From the NCBI GenBank assembly GCA_016703945.1, contig JADJBC010000007.1, positions 124,001 to 188,000 on the forward strand: 64,000 nt of DNA, written 5' to 3'. The notes under the pieces are model-generated. The model did no database searches. It worked only from the letters and a program-made list of their open reading frames with translations, and was not told the origin of the DNA. A program made the translations under genes and the position numbers. This document shows positions 42,360-50,827 of this stretch, one piece after another (within the stretch, counting starts at the first letter, position 1; the number at the start of each line of letters is the position of its first letter). This DNA comes from Candidatus Aalborgicola danicus (GTDB taxonomy: Bacteria > Pseudomonadota > Gammaproteobacteria > Burkholderiales > Burkholderiaceae_C).

Positions 42360-43562
42360 CTAGACCAAATCTTTGAGTGGATGGGTCCCCGCTGGCCACG
42401 GGCTGACAAAGAACGGTGCCACCATGTCCGGTGTCACATCTGCGATGCGCGCTGGGTTCCACACAGGTTTGTGGTCCTTGTCTATCGCCAATGCACGAAT
42501 CCCTTCCACCGTCTCGCTGTTAACACCTGAACGGTCCAAGTGGGCCGTATAGAAGCAATGCTGCACCAGGTCACGCTCCATGCGCAGGTCATCGGCCAGC
42601 GTCATGCTGCGGGCACGGCGGACTTGCTCAAGCACCACGTGCAGCATCAGCGGGCTGCGGTGGCGTAAAGTGGCAGCCATGGCACGTGCGGGTTTGGTGC
42701 CCGACGCTTCCAGGGCGGCAACAATGGATGACACACTCCCCAGACCAAACGCAGCGAAATTCTTTACGTCTAACTCGTCTTTAGCCCCCGTGGAATAAGC
42801 ATTTTTAGCTACTATATTGATAGCAATCCAGTGCTGCAGACTTTCCGCCGAACCCTGCGTCTGCAGGTCCGCCCACAGCGCGGGCAAGGCATCAGAAGGC
42901 ACACACACATCGGCCAGACCCCAGGCCACGGCCTGATCCCCGCCAATGGTGTCCCCGGTCAGGGCCAGGTATTCGCCCACGTGGCCGGGGCAGCGGCTGA
43001 GGAAGTAGCCGCCACCGACATCGGGAAACAGGCCAATGCCGGTCTCGGGCATGGCCATCTTGGTGCGTTCTGTGACAATTCGAACTACGCCGCCTTGGCG
43101 TGCGGATGGCTGGCCAAGAGCACTTCCCATACTCCCCGCAGGGGGGGCTGCCAAGGCAGGGCCTTGGCAAAGGCCCATGCCACCCCCCATAACAATGCCG
43201 TCCATGAAAGCGATGTAGGGCTTGGGGTAGTTGTGGATCAGGTGGTTGAGGGTGTATTCCTGGGTGAAAAAATCATCCAGTGCCGGATCGCCCGCCAGCG
43301 CGGCCTGGTGGAAGAAGCGAATGTCCCCACCGGCGCAGAAACCGCCAAACAAGGCCTCGGGGCTGCCCGGTCGGCCGATCTTGTTGCTGCCGCGAATGGC
43401 GACGGCAAACACCGCAGAATCGTCGCGCCAAGCCTGCAAGGTCACCAATAGCGCCTGCACCATGGGCAAGGACAGGGCGTTAAGTGCCTTGGGCCGGTTC
43501 AGCGTGATGAGACCTATGCCGCCGACAACCGTCGTGTGCACTTCTGCGATGTCGTGATTCAT
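42360..43562 (-). CDS. 3-hydroxyisobutyryl-CoA hydrolase / enoyl-CoA hydratase family, with inserts
   Basis: Crotonase-fold protein of 400 residues. 'GGFCAGGDIRFF' and 'YPKPYIAFMDGIVMGGGMGL' form the oxyanion hole, and 'MAMPETGIGLFPDVGGGYFLSR' with its acidic pair is typical of 3-hydroxyisobutyryl-CoA hydrolase (valine breakdown). Three stretches look inserted: ~14 residues before 'FCAGGD' (NKIGRPGSPEALFG), ~24 residues after 'GLCQG' (ALAAPPAGSMGSALG...), and repeat copy C ('IAINIVAKNAYSTGAK'). All keep the frame. Whether the enzyme is active with an insert next to the oxyanion hole is open. The start overlaps the EamA stop by 4 nt. Confidence 0.88.
   Translation of the reverse strand: MNHDIAEVHTTVVGGIGLITLNRPKALNALSLPMVQALLVTLQAWRDDSAVFAVAIRGSNKIGRPGSPEALFGGFCAGGDIRFFHQAALAGDPALDDFFTQEYTLNHLIHNYPKPYIAFMDGIVMGGGMGLCQGPALAAPPAGSMGSALGQPSARQGGVVRIVTERTKMAMPETGIGLFPDVGGGYFLSRCPGHVGEYLALTGDTIGGDQAVAWGLADVCVPSDALPALWADLQTQGSAESLQHWIAINIVAKNAYSTGAKDELDVKNFAAFGLGSVSSIVAALEASGTKPARAMAATLRHRSPLMLHVVLEQVRRARSMTLADDLRMERDLVQHCFYTAHLDRSGVNSETVEGIRALAIDKDHKPVWNPARIADVTPDMVAPFFVSPWPAGTHPLKDLV
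42778..42827 (-). repeat. 50-bp dispersed repeat, copy C (inside the hydrolase gene)
   Basis: On the minus strand it reads ATTGCTATC, ATAGTAGCT, TATTCCACGGGGGCTAAAG. This is the only in-gene copy in the same orientation as its host gene, and it encodes IAINIVAKNAYSTGAK. Confidence 0.75.
43085..43165 (-). repeat. Probable inserted repeat in the hydrolase gene
   Basis: A GC-rich stretch with short palindromes (CCTTGGCAAAGGCCCATGCC; CCCCGCAGGGGGG) encodes Ala/Pro/Gly/Ser-rich residues absent from the crotonase fold at this site. The boundaries are approximate. No second copy is found in the window, so it is called a repeat only by its character. Confidence 0.4.
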
Positions 43563-44446
43563 GATGCTTCATTCCTTTGTTTCCAGCCCAGTAGCTCGTT
43601 GGCCACCAGGGCGCTCATTACCAATATTCCACCTACCAATACCGTGGTACCAGGCGCTTCACCGGCGCCCAGCCAGACCAGCAGAATGCCGAACAACACT
43701 TCCAGCAAGGCCAGCAGGGACAATTCTGGTGCCTTGAGCACGCGGGCGCATAACACCGACAGCACGCAGGGAATGGCGAGTTGAAAGAGGCCCAGATAGG
43801 CCAGCAGACTCAGATCATGTGCGGTCGCTTGAAACGGGTAGGCCATTGGTAGCGTAACCAGCGCACTGATCACGGCGCCCACGAAAACAGCGGGCACCAG
43901 ATCAACATCGTGCCCCTGCGCATGGGCGTTTTGGGTTACGGTCCAGTTGGTGGCGCCGGCAATAGGCACGCACAGGGCCACCAGGGTGCCCAGAAGCTGG
44001 CCTCCAGCGATCTGTGGGGCATACATGTAAGCAATACCGAACCCGGCCACGACGATGGCCACCCAGGTTCGCAGCGCAATACGGTGGCCGATAAAGATGC
44101 GGGCAATCAAGGCCGTCATCAGGGGGCCCAGGGACATGGTAATCAGCACATTGGCCACACTGGTCAGCGTCAGCGCCACCATGTAGGCGGTGAACATCAC
44201 GCTCCAGCACACACCCGAAATCCAGAACGCCCTACCCGCGTGGCGGATATTGGCGAAGACAGCACGCCCCCGCATCAGCGGCAGAATGACCAGCATGGCG
44301 ACCACCGTGAACAGCGCCCGCCAGAAGGTCACTTCAAAACTGCGCGCGCCATCCAGGTGGCGCGTGACCACGCCTGCGGTAGACCACATAAAGGCCACCA
44401 CGACCATCAGAAAAACCGCGCGGTTATGAGTGAGTTTCATGGCCAA
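43559..44446 (-). CDS. EamA family (DMT) transporter
   Basis: 295 residues with ten helices in two EamA repeats ('FMWSTAGVVTRHL', 'FWRALFTVVAMLVILPL' and the second half from ~150). This drug/metabolite transporter group exports amino acids or metabolites. The sequence does not show the substrate. Its stop overlaps the start of the hydrolase gene (ATGA), so the two are translated together. The start could be M1 or M3. Confidence 0.88.
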   Translation of the reverse strand: MAMKLTHNRAVFLMVVVAFMWSTAGVVTRHLDGARSFEVTFWRALFTVVAMLVILPLMRGRAVFANIRHAGRAFWISGVCWSVMFTAYMVALTLTSVANVLITMSLGPLMTALIARIFIGHRIALRTWVAIVVAGFGIAYMYAPQIAGGQLLGTLVALCVPIAGATNWTVTQNAHAQGHDVDLVPAVFVGAVISALVTLPMAYPFQATAHDLSLLAYLGLFQLAIPCVLSVLCARVLKAPELSLLALLEVLFGILLVWLGAGEAPGTTVLVGGILVMSALVANELLGWKQRNEAS

Positions 44447-44466
44447 AAACAGCGAGACTTCACGAA

Positions 44467-44566
44467 GCGCGTGCCTCTAATCAGGGTTACCGCTGAACCG
44501 GCTTTGCCGGGCCGCTGGTAACGCCCCCTAAGGGGAAGGCGGCCAAAGGCCGCTTCGGGGGGGAGC
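44467..44566. repeat. GC-rich hairpin repeat after typA
   Basis: Contains nested hairpins, GAAGGCGGCC-AAA-GGCCGCTTC flanked by CCCCCTAAGGGG and GGGGGGG. In my knowledge, sequences of this type recur between genes in Comamonadaceae. It directly follows the typA stop codon and may end its transcript, though it has no long U-run. Confidence 0.5.
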
Positions 44567-46393
44567 TTAAGACCTTCCAGCGCGCTTGCGTTCGCTCTCT
44601 GTCAGGTGGCGCTTGCGCAGGCGCACCGACTTGGGCGTGATTTCGACCAGTTCGTCATCCTCAATGAACTCAACGCCGTATTCCAGCGTCAGCTCAATCG
44701 GAGGCGTGATCTTGATCACGTCTTCCTTGCCGGATACGCGGAAGTTGGTCAACTGCTTGGTACGCGTCGCATTGACCACCAGGTCGTTGTCGCGGCTGTG
44801 GATACCCACAATCATGCCTTCGTACACGGGATCATTGGCTCGGACAAACATGCGACCGCGGTCGTCCAGCTTGCCCAGGGCGTAGGTGAAAATTTCACCG
44901 GCGTCCATGGAAATCAGCACGCCGTTTTTGCGACCACCAATTTCACCCTTGTGCGGCTCATAACTGTCGAAAATATTGGAGATCAGGCCCGAGCCACGGG
45001 TCAAGTTCATGAATTCGTTGGTGAAGCCGATCAAGCCTCGCGCCGGAATGCGGTATTCCAGGCGCACACGGCCACGGCCATCGGGCTCCATGTTGACGAG
45101 GTCACCCTTGCGTTCACCCAAAGCCTGCATCACGCCACCCTGGTGCTGCTCTTCGATGTCGGCGGTCACCATTTCAATGGGCTCGTATTTTTCGCCGTTG
45201 ACTTCTTTCATCACCACACGTGGCTTGCTGACGGCCATTTCGAAGCCTTCGCGGCGCATGTTTTCCAGCAGAATGGTCAAGTGCAGTTCGCCACGACCCA
45301 TGACTTCAAAAATACCTTCTTCGTCGGTTTCTTTAACGCGCAAGGCCACGTTGTGTTGCAGTTCCTTTTGCAGGCGGTCCCAGATCTGGCGGCTGGTCAC
45401 GTACTTGCCTTCGCGTCCGGCCAGCGGGCTGGTGTTGACGCAAAAATTCATCGTCAGGGTTGGCTCATCGACCTTCAGCATCGGCAAAGGCATGGGATTG
45501 AGAGGGTCGGTAATGGTCACGCCAATGCCAATTTCCGTCAAACCGTTGATCAACACGATTTCACCGGGGCCGGCTTCTGTGGTCTGCATCCGCTCCAGGC
45601 CTTCGAAGGTCAAAACCTGATTGATGCGGCCTTTGACAGGTTTACCGTCCGGGCCCTCCATCACGACAACGTCCATCATGGGGCGAATCGTGCCTTGGCT
45701 GATGCGGCCCACACCAATACGACCGACAAAGGTTGAAAAGTCCAGCGCAGAGATCTGCAACTGCAGTGGCGCCTTGGGATCGCCTTCCTGGTGCGGCACG
45801 TGTTTGAGAATGGTGTTGAACAGGGCCGACATGTCGGGGCCCCACTGTTCGCCCTGCGCGCCCTCTTCCATCGACGACCAGCCATTGATGCCCGAGGCGT
45901 AGACCACCGGGAAGTCCAGTTGCTCATCGGTGGCACCGAGCTTGTCGAACAGGTCGAAAGCGGCATTGACCACGAAATCAGGGCGCGCGCCTGGCTTGTC
46001 CACCTTGTTCACCACCAGGATGGGTTTCAAGCCAAGGGCCAGCGCCTTCTTGGTCACAAAACGCGTCTGGGGCATGGGGCCCTCTTGCGCATCGATCAGC
46101 AACACCACGCCGTCCACCATAGACAGGGCGCGCTCCACTTCACCGCCGAAGTCAGCGTGTCCGGGAGTGTCGACGATGTTGATATGTGTACCTTCCCAGG
46201 TCACGGCACAGTTTTTGGCCAGAATCGTAATGCCACGCTCTTTTTCAATGGCGTTGTTGTCCATCACGGTGTCAACCACTTTTTCGTGGCTGGCAAAGGT
46301 GCCTGACTGGCGCAACAGCTGATCCACCATGGTGGTCTTGCCATGGTCGACGTGGGCGATGATCGCAATATTGCGTATTTGTTTAGTAGTCAT
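44567..46393 (-). CDS. typA: Ribosome-associated GTPase TypA/BipA
   Basis: 608-residue translational GTPase. The G domain starts at residue 8: G1 'AHVDHGKTTMVDQLL', G2 'ERGITI', G3 'DTPGHADF', G4 'NKVDKPGA'. Domain II and two EF-G-like domains follow, with the BipA-specific C-terminus ('LTLEYGVEFIEDDELVEITPKSVRLRKR'). It assists 50S assembly and growth at low temperature or under stress. It lies 44 bp after truB on the same strand, at the end of the nusA-infB operon. Confidence 0.98.
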   Translation of the reverse strand: MTTKQIRNIAIIAHVDHGKTTMVDQLLRQSGTFASHEKVVDTVMDNNAIEKERGITILAKNCAVTWEGTHINIVDTPGHADFGGEVERALSMVDGVVLLIDAQEGPMPQTRFVTKKALALGLKPILVVNKVDKPGARPDFVVNAAFDLFDKLGATDEQLDFPVVYASGINGWSSMEEGAQGEQWGPDMSALFNTILKHVPHQEGDPKAPLQLQISALDFSTFVGRIGVGRISQGTIRPMMDVVVMEGPDGKPVKGRINQVLTFEGLERMQTTEAGPGEIVLINGLTEIGIGVTITDPLNPMPLPMLKVDEPTLTMNFCVNTSPLAGREGKYVTSRQIWDRLQKELQHNVALRVKETDEEGIFEVMGRGELHLTILLENMRREGFEMAVSKPRVVMKEVNGEKYEPIEMVTADIEEQHQGGVMQALGERKGDLVNMEPDGRGRVRLEYRIPARGLIGFTNEFMNLTRGSGLISNIFDSYEPHKGEIGGRKNGVLISMDAGEIFTYALGKLDDRGRMFVRANDPVYEGMIVGIHSRDNDLVVNATRTKQLTNFRVSGKEDVIKITPPIELTLEYGVEFIEDDELVEITPKSVRLRKRHLTESERKRAGRS

Positions 46394-46437
46394 GGTTCAC
46401 TTTCTCTTGAATCTGTTGTGCCAGACGCCAGGGGCGT

Positions 46438-47370
46438 TCAGGCTGGTTCCTGGTTCCATGCTTGCTGGGTCTGAGATTGTGCAATCTCAAGCGGGCTCAG
46501 CAAGCGCCCCGGTATCAATTCCCCCGCCTTGGTATGGGCTGTGCCCAGCAAAGCGCGCGGCTGTGTGCCATACACAGCCACCCTATCCGCATCCGGCCAG
46601 CTTCCACGACGACGCACGCCGCTCAAAAAGCGCCCTGCATTTTCCCCATCCAGCATGACAGCGGTGTGGTGTTCCAACACCGCATCCACCGGCAACAGGC
46701 AAGCCTGCCGCTCTTCTTCCGTCATCGCCTCCAGAGCCTCCAGGGTCACGCATTGCGACACCGAAAAGTTGCCCGTCGCGGTCCTGCGCAGCCGCGTCAG
46801 GTGCGCACCACATCCCAAGGCCTCGCCAATGTCTTCACCCAGCGTGCGGATATAGGTTCCCTTGCTGCATATCACTATCATTTCGATAGCTAGTTGCGCA
46901 GCACGCACGGGGGCTAGGGCCACTTCCAGCTTATGGATTGTGACTGCACGGGCCTCCCGCTCCACCTCAATGCCTGCACGTGCATACTCGTACAAGGCCT
47001 TGCCATCCTTCTTCAAGGCGCTATGCATGGGCGGCGTCTGGCGGATGGGCCCGGTAAACAGGGCCACCACCCGCTCAATATCACTCTCCGTCACCTGGAC
47101 CGGCCGCACCGCAATCACTTCGCCTTCCGCATCGCCGGTGCTGGTCTTGGTTCCCAGCAACGCCGTCGCGGCATATTCCTTGTCGGCATCAAGCTGCAGC
47201 TGGCTGAACTTGGTGGCAGCACCAAAACACAACGGCAATACACCCGTCGCCAGCGGATCCAGCGTGCCAGTGTGGCCCGCCTTCTCGGCCCGCAACAACC
47301 ATTTCACTTTCTGCAACGCGTCATTACTCGACCAACCCAATGGCTTGTCCAGCAACAGCACCCCATGCAC
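46438..47370 (-). CDS. truB: tRNA pseudouridine(55) synthase, carrying repeat copy B
   Basis: Makes pseudouridine 55 in the T loop of tRNA. 310 residues: 'GVLLLDKPLGWSSNDALQ', catalytic Asp in 'AGHTGTLDPLATGVLPL', then 'KGTYIRTLGEDIG' and a PUA-like C-terminus. Residues ~151-167 ('LAPVRAAQLAIEMIVI') are encoded by repeat copy B, directly before the conserved 'CSKGTYIR' strand. The length is normal, so the repeat may have replaced native residues. Member of the rimP-nusA-infB-rbfA-truB series. Confidence 0.97.
   Translation of the reverse strand: MHGVLLLDKPLGWSSNDALQKVKWLLRAEKAGHTGTLDPLATGVLPLCFGAATKFSQLQLDADKEYAATALLGTKTSTGDAEGEVIAVRPVQVTESDIERVVALFTGPIRQTPPMHSALKKDGKALYEYARAGIEVEREARAVTIHKLEVALAPVRAAQLAIEMIVICSKGTYIRTLGEDIGEALGCGAHLTRLRRTATGNFSVSQCVTLEALEAMTEEERQACLLPVDAVLEHHTAVMLDGENAGRFLSGVRRRGSWPDADRVAVYGTQPRALLGTAHTKAGELIPGRLLSPLEIAQSQTQQAWNQEPA
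46871..46921 (+). repeat. 50-bp dispersed repeat, copy B (inside truB)
   Basis: Carries CACTATCA, GATAGCTAGTTGCGCA and CACGGGGGCTAGGGCC. It lies antisense within truB and is translated as LAPVRAAQLAIEMIV, the same frame as in copies A, D, H and I. Confidence 0.75.
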
Positions 47371-47394
47371 AGGGCGCCGTTTAATCTTGCCCCC

Positions 47395-47480
47395 ACGCTC
47401 CGCCTCTGCGCGGCTGCCCCCCGAGGGGGCCGCGTTTCGCCTTGGGGCGGCCCGGTGGCGAAACCCTCCGTGCTGCTCAC
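47395..47480. repeat. GC-rich intergenic repeat between rbfA and truB
   Basis: Palindromic segments CCCCCCGAGGGGGCC and GCCTTGGGGCGGCCC lie in the 111-bp gap between two genes of one operon. It resembles the C/G-run repeats often seen between genes in Comamonadaceae (general knowledge, not compared here). It could stabilise or cut the transcript. Confidence 0.45.
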
Positions 47481-47481
47481 G

Positions 47482-47856
47482 TCATTCCTCGTTCTTGGAA
47501 CGCGAGGCCACGGCCTGCGCGATCAGCGCATTCATATCGGCTGCACGCTCCGTGGTGCGGTCAAAGTGGAAGTGCAAGGTGGGTACGGTATGGATGTGCA
47601 GGCGCTTGAACAAGCCAGCGCGCAAAAAGCCTGCCGCCTGGTTCAAACCTTCTGCACAGGCCACCGGGTCACCCGTCAGCATGCTGAAAAACACCTTGGC
47701 GTGCGCGTAATCGGGCGTTACTTCCACGGCCTGTATCGTCACCATGCCGACACGCGGGTCTTTCAACTCGCGTGCGATCAACTCGGTCAGATCCCTCTGG
47801 ATCTGATCGGCCACGCGGAAACCGCGGTGGGGTGTGGAAGACTTCTTGCGCGCCAT
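47482..47856 (-). CDS. rbfA: 30S ribosome-binding factor A
   Basis: 124-residue KH-fold protein needed for 16S rRNA 5'-end maturation and cold growth. Family features are 'RVADQIQRDLTELIARELKDPRVGMVTI', 'DYAHAKVFFSML' and 'RLHIHTVPTLHFHFD'. It lies 15 bp after infB in the standard order. Confidence 0.97.
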   Translation of the reverse strand: MARKKSSTPHRGFRVADQIQRDLTELIARELKDPRVGMVTIQAVEVTPDYAHAKVFFSMLTGDPVACAEGLNQAAGFLRAGLFKRLHIHTVPTLHFHFDRTTERAADMNALIAQAVASRSKNEE

Positions 47857-47871
47857 CGTTTTGTTTGTCGA

Positions 47872-50748
47872 TTACAGCGTCCGGGCGATTTCGCGGATTT
47901 CGAAGAACTCCAGTTGATCACCCACCGAGATGTCGTTGTAGTTCTTGAGCTTGATACCGCACTCAAAGCCTTCCTTGACTTCGCGCACATCGTCCTTGAC
48001 CCGTTTGAGCGAGTCCAGTTCGCCGGTGTATACCACCATGTTGTTGCGCAACAGGCGGAAACGTGCAGTGCGGTTAACAAGGCCGGAAGTGACCATACAA
48101 CCTGCCACGGTGCCGATCTTGGACGCCACGAACACGGTACGAATCTCGGCGGTTCCCAGAATTTCCTCGCGTTTGTCAGGCGTCAGCATGCCCGACATAG
48201 CCAGTTTGAGGTCGTCCACAGCATCGTAAATGATGTCGTAGTACCGGATATCCACGCCATTGTTCTCTGCCAGCTTGCGTGCACCGGCGTCGGCACGGGT
48301 GTTGAAGCCAATAATGACAGCCTTGGCAGCTATCGCCAGGTTGACATCGGACTCGCTGATGGCACCCACGGCGGCGTACACCATTTGCACCTTGACTTCG
48401 TCGGTCGACAGCTTGAGCAGGGACTGCGCCAGGGCTTCCTGCGAACCCTGTACGTCGGCCTTGACAATGATGGGAACCATCTTGACTTCGCCGGCGGAAA
48501 TATCCGTGAACATGTTTTCCAGCTTGGCGGCTTGTTGCTTGGCCAGCTTGGTGTTGCGGAACTTGCCCGCGCGGTAAGTGGCGATTTCACGAGCCCGGCG
48601 CTCATCAGCCAGGATCATGAATTCGTCGCCGGCCTGTGGCACTTCGGTCAGACCCTGAATTTCGACCGGAATCGAAGGACCAGCCGTCTTGATCGTTTTG
48701 CCGTTTTCGTCCAACATGGCGCGTACGCGGCCATAGGTCTGGCCAGCCAGCACCACATCGCCGGTCTTGAGCGTGCCGGATTGCACCAGAACGGTCGCCA
48801 CAGGCCCACGACCCTTGTCCAGGCGGGCCTCAATCACCAAGCCCTTGGCCATGGCGTCGACGGGTGCCTTCAGCTCCAGCACTTCGGCCTGCAGCAGAAC
48901 CTGCTCCAGCAGTTCGTCAATGCCTTGGCCAGTCTTGGCCGACACAGTAACGAAGGGTGAACTACCGCCAAATTCTTCGGGGATCACCTCTTCCACCACG
49001 AGCTCGTTCTTCACGCGCTCGGGGTTGGCATCGGGTTTGTCGATCTTGTTGATCGCCACAACGATGGGAACCCCGGCCGCCTTGGCGTGCTTGATGGCTT
49101 CCTTAGTCTGTGGCATCACGCCGTCGTCGGCCGCCACCACCAGAATCACAATGTCAGTCGCGTTGGCGCCACGGGCACGCATGGCCGAGAAGGCCTCGTG
49201 ACCGGGAGTATCCAGGAAGGACACCATGCCGCGCGGTGTTTCCACGTGGTAGGCACCAATGTGCTGGGTAATGCCACCGGCTTCGCCCGACGCGACTTTG
49301 GCGCGGCGAATGTAGTCCAGCAAAGAAGTCTTGCCGTGGTCGACGTGACCCATGACGGTAACCACCGGCGCGCGTGGCAAGGCTTCAGCATGTTGCTGTT
49401 GCACTTCGTCATCGGTAAAGGCTTCTGCGTCGTCCAACGCGGCGACAACCGCTTTGTGACCCATTTCTTCCACCACGATCATCGCGGTGTCCTGGTCCAG
49501 TGGCTGGTTGATGGTGACCATCTGGCCCAGCTTCATCAAGTGCTTGATGACCTCGGACGCCTTGACAGCCATCTTGTGTGCCAGTTCGGCCACGGTGATG
49601 GTTTCGGGCACATGCACCTCCATCACACGCGCTTCGACCGGCGCTGCGGCGGTCTGGTGGTGATCACGGTCACGGTCATTGCTGCCACGACGGCCTCGGG
49701 GGCCGGCACGCCAATTGGTTGCACGCCCGGCACCCGCACCGGTATCGCCGCGTGTGGGTATGGCTTTCTTTTTGGCAGGATCGCCAGCCCAGCTGGAAGA
49801 CAGCTTGGCAGATTTGACCTCTTTACCCGAACCGCCAGGGGCATTGACAGGCCCACCGGAGGCTGCAGGTTTGGCTGGCTTGGCAACGACAGCACCTGCC
49901 GGTGGCTTGTGCAACGTGCCTTTCATACCAGCCTTGGCGTCTACAGCAGGCTTGACTTCTTCAGGCTTCTTGGCGGTCAGCACCCGTTTAGGCGCAGACA
50001 TCATGGAGCGAATGGCGGCGGCTTCCGCTTCAGCTTTGCGACGGCGGTCATTGAGGTCCACGGCGCGGGCAGCTTCTTCATCGGAACGCGCTCTGGATTC
50101 AGCAGCGGCTTTTTCGCGCACTTCAGCCTGGGCTGCAGCGCGAGCGACAGCCGCTTCAGCAGCCTCTGCGCTGGCTTCAGTCTTGCTTGCTGTGACTTGG
50201 CTCTTCTTTTCCTGCTCGGCTGCCGCATACTTCGCGGCGCGCTCCTCGGCCTCGCGGTGACGTTGCTCGTCCGCTTCGCGCTGGCGTCGCTTCTCCACCA
50301 ACTCTTCTTCCTGACGGCGGATCAGCTCGGCCTGGCGACGCGCTTCTTCTTCCCGACGCGTCAACTCGGCATCGTCAATCAAGGGCACAGCTGGCGCGGT
50401 AGCATGCACTTCTTCTGGAGCAGCTTCAGGGGGCACAACAACGTCGTCATCCCGGCGCACAAATGTGCGCTTCTTGCGAACCTCAACCTGAATGGTGCGT
50501 GCCTTGCCCGATGAATCAGCTTGCTTGATCTCTGTGGTCTGCTTCTTGACCAAGGTGATCTTCTTGCGATCGGGGCTCGCCGTGCCGTGCGCAGTCTGCA
50601 AAAAATTCAGCAGGCTGTGCTTGTCAGCATCGGTAAGGACATCCGAGGCTGCCGACTTGGCGACACCGGCCGACTTCAGCTGGTCTAACAGCGTATCGGT
50701 GGATTTTTTGAGTTCATTTGCAAACTCGGCGACGGTCGTACTGGACAT
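47872..50748 (-). CDS. infB: Translation initiation factor IF-2
   Basis: Large form, 958 residues. The start at 50748 gives 'MSSTTVAEFANELKKSTDTLLDQL', the IF2-N module. A long charged Ala/Glu/Arg coiled region follows (about 130-260), then a Gly/Pro/Arg-rich linker, a second IF2-N module ('ITVAELAHKMAVKASEVIKHLM') and the G domain ('VTVMGHVDHGKTSLLD', 'DTPGHEAF', 'NKIDKPDA'), with C-terminal domains that bind fMet-tRNA. Embedded in the nusA-infB operon. Confidence 0.98.
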   Translation of the reverse strand: MSSTTVAEFANELKKSTDTLLDQLKSAGVAKSAASDVLTDADKHSLLNFLQTAHGTASPDRKKITLVKKQTTEIKQADSSGKARTIQVEVRKKRTFVRRDDDVVVPPEAAPEEVHATAPAVPLIDDAELTRREEEARRQAELIRRQEEELVEKRRQREADEQRHREAEERAAKYAAAEQEKKSQVTASKTEASAEAAEAAVARAAAQAEVREKAAAESRARSDEEAARAVDLNDRRRKAEAEAAAIRSMMSAPKRVLTAKKPEEVKPAVDAKAGMKGTLHKPPAGAVVAKPAKPAASGGPVNAPGGSGKEVKSAKLSSSWAGDPAKKKAIPTRGDTGAGAGRATNWRAGPRGRRGSNDRDRDHHQTAAAPVEARVMEVHVPETITVAELAHKMAVKASEVIKHLMKLGQMVTINQPLDQDTAMIVVEEMGHKAVVAALDDAEAFTDDEVQQQHAEALPRAPVVTVMGHVDHGKTSLLDYIRRAKVASGEAGGITQHIGAYHVETPRGMVSFLDTPGHEAFSAMRARGANATDIVILVVAADDGVMPQTKEAIKHAKAAGVPIVVAINKIDKPDANPERVKNELVVEEVIPEEFGGSSPFVTVSAKTGQGIDELLEQVLLQAEVLELKAPVDAMAKGLVIEARLDKGRGPVATVLVQSGTLKTGDVVLAGQTYGRVRAMLDENGKTIKTAGPSIPVEIQGLTEVPQAGDEFMILADERRAREIATYRAGKFRNTKLAKQQAAKLENMFTDISAGEVKMVPIIVKADVQGSQEALAQSLLKLSTDEVKVQMVYAAVGAISESDVNLAIAAKAVIIGFNTRADAGARKLAENNGVDIRYYDIIYDAVDDLKLAMSGMLTPDKREEILGTAEIRTVFVASKIGTVAGCMVTSGLVNRTARFRLLRNNMVVYTGELDSLKRVKDDVREVKEGFECGIKLKNYNDISVGDQLEFFEIREIARTL

Positions 50749-50827
50749 TTGTTGTGTAACCTTTGGCGGCAGCCCAACTGCCACGGGGCAGTTGTTGGCC
50801 TAAACTGAAATTTTATTTACATAACCA

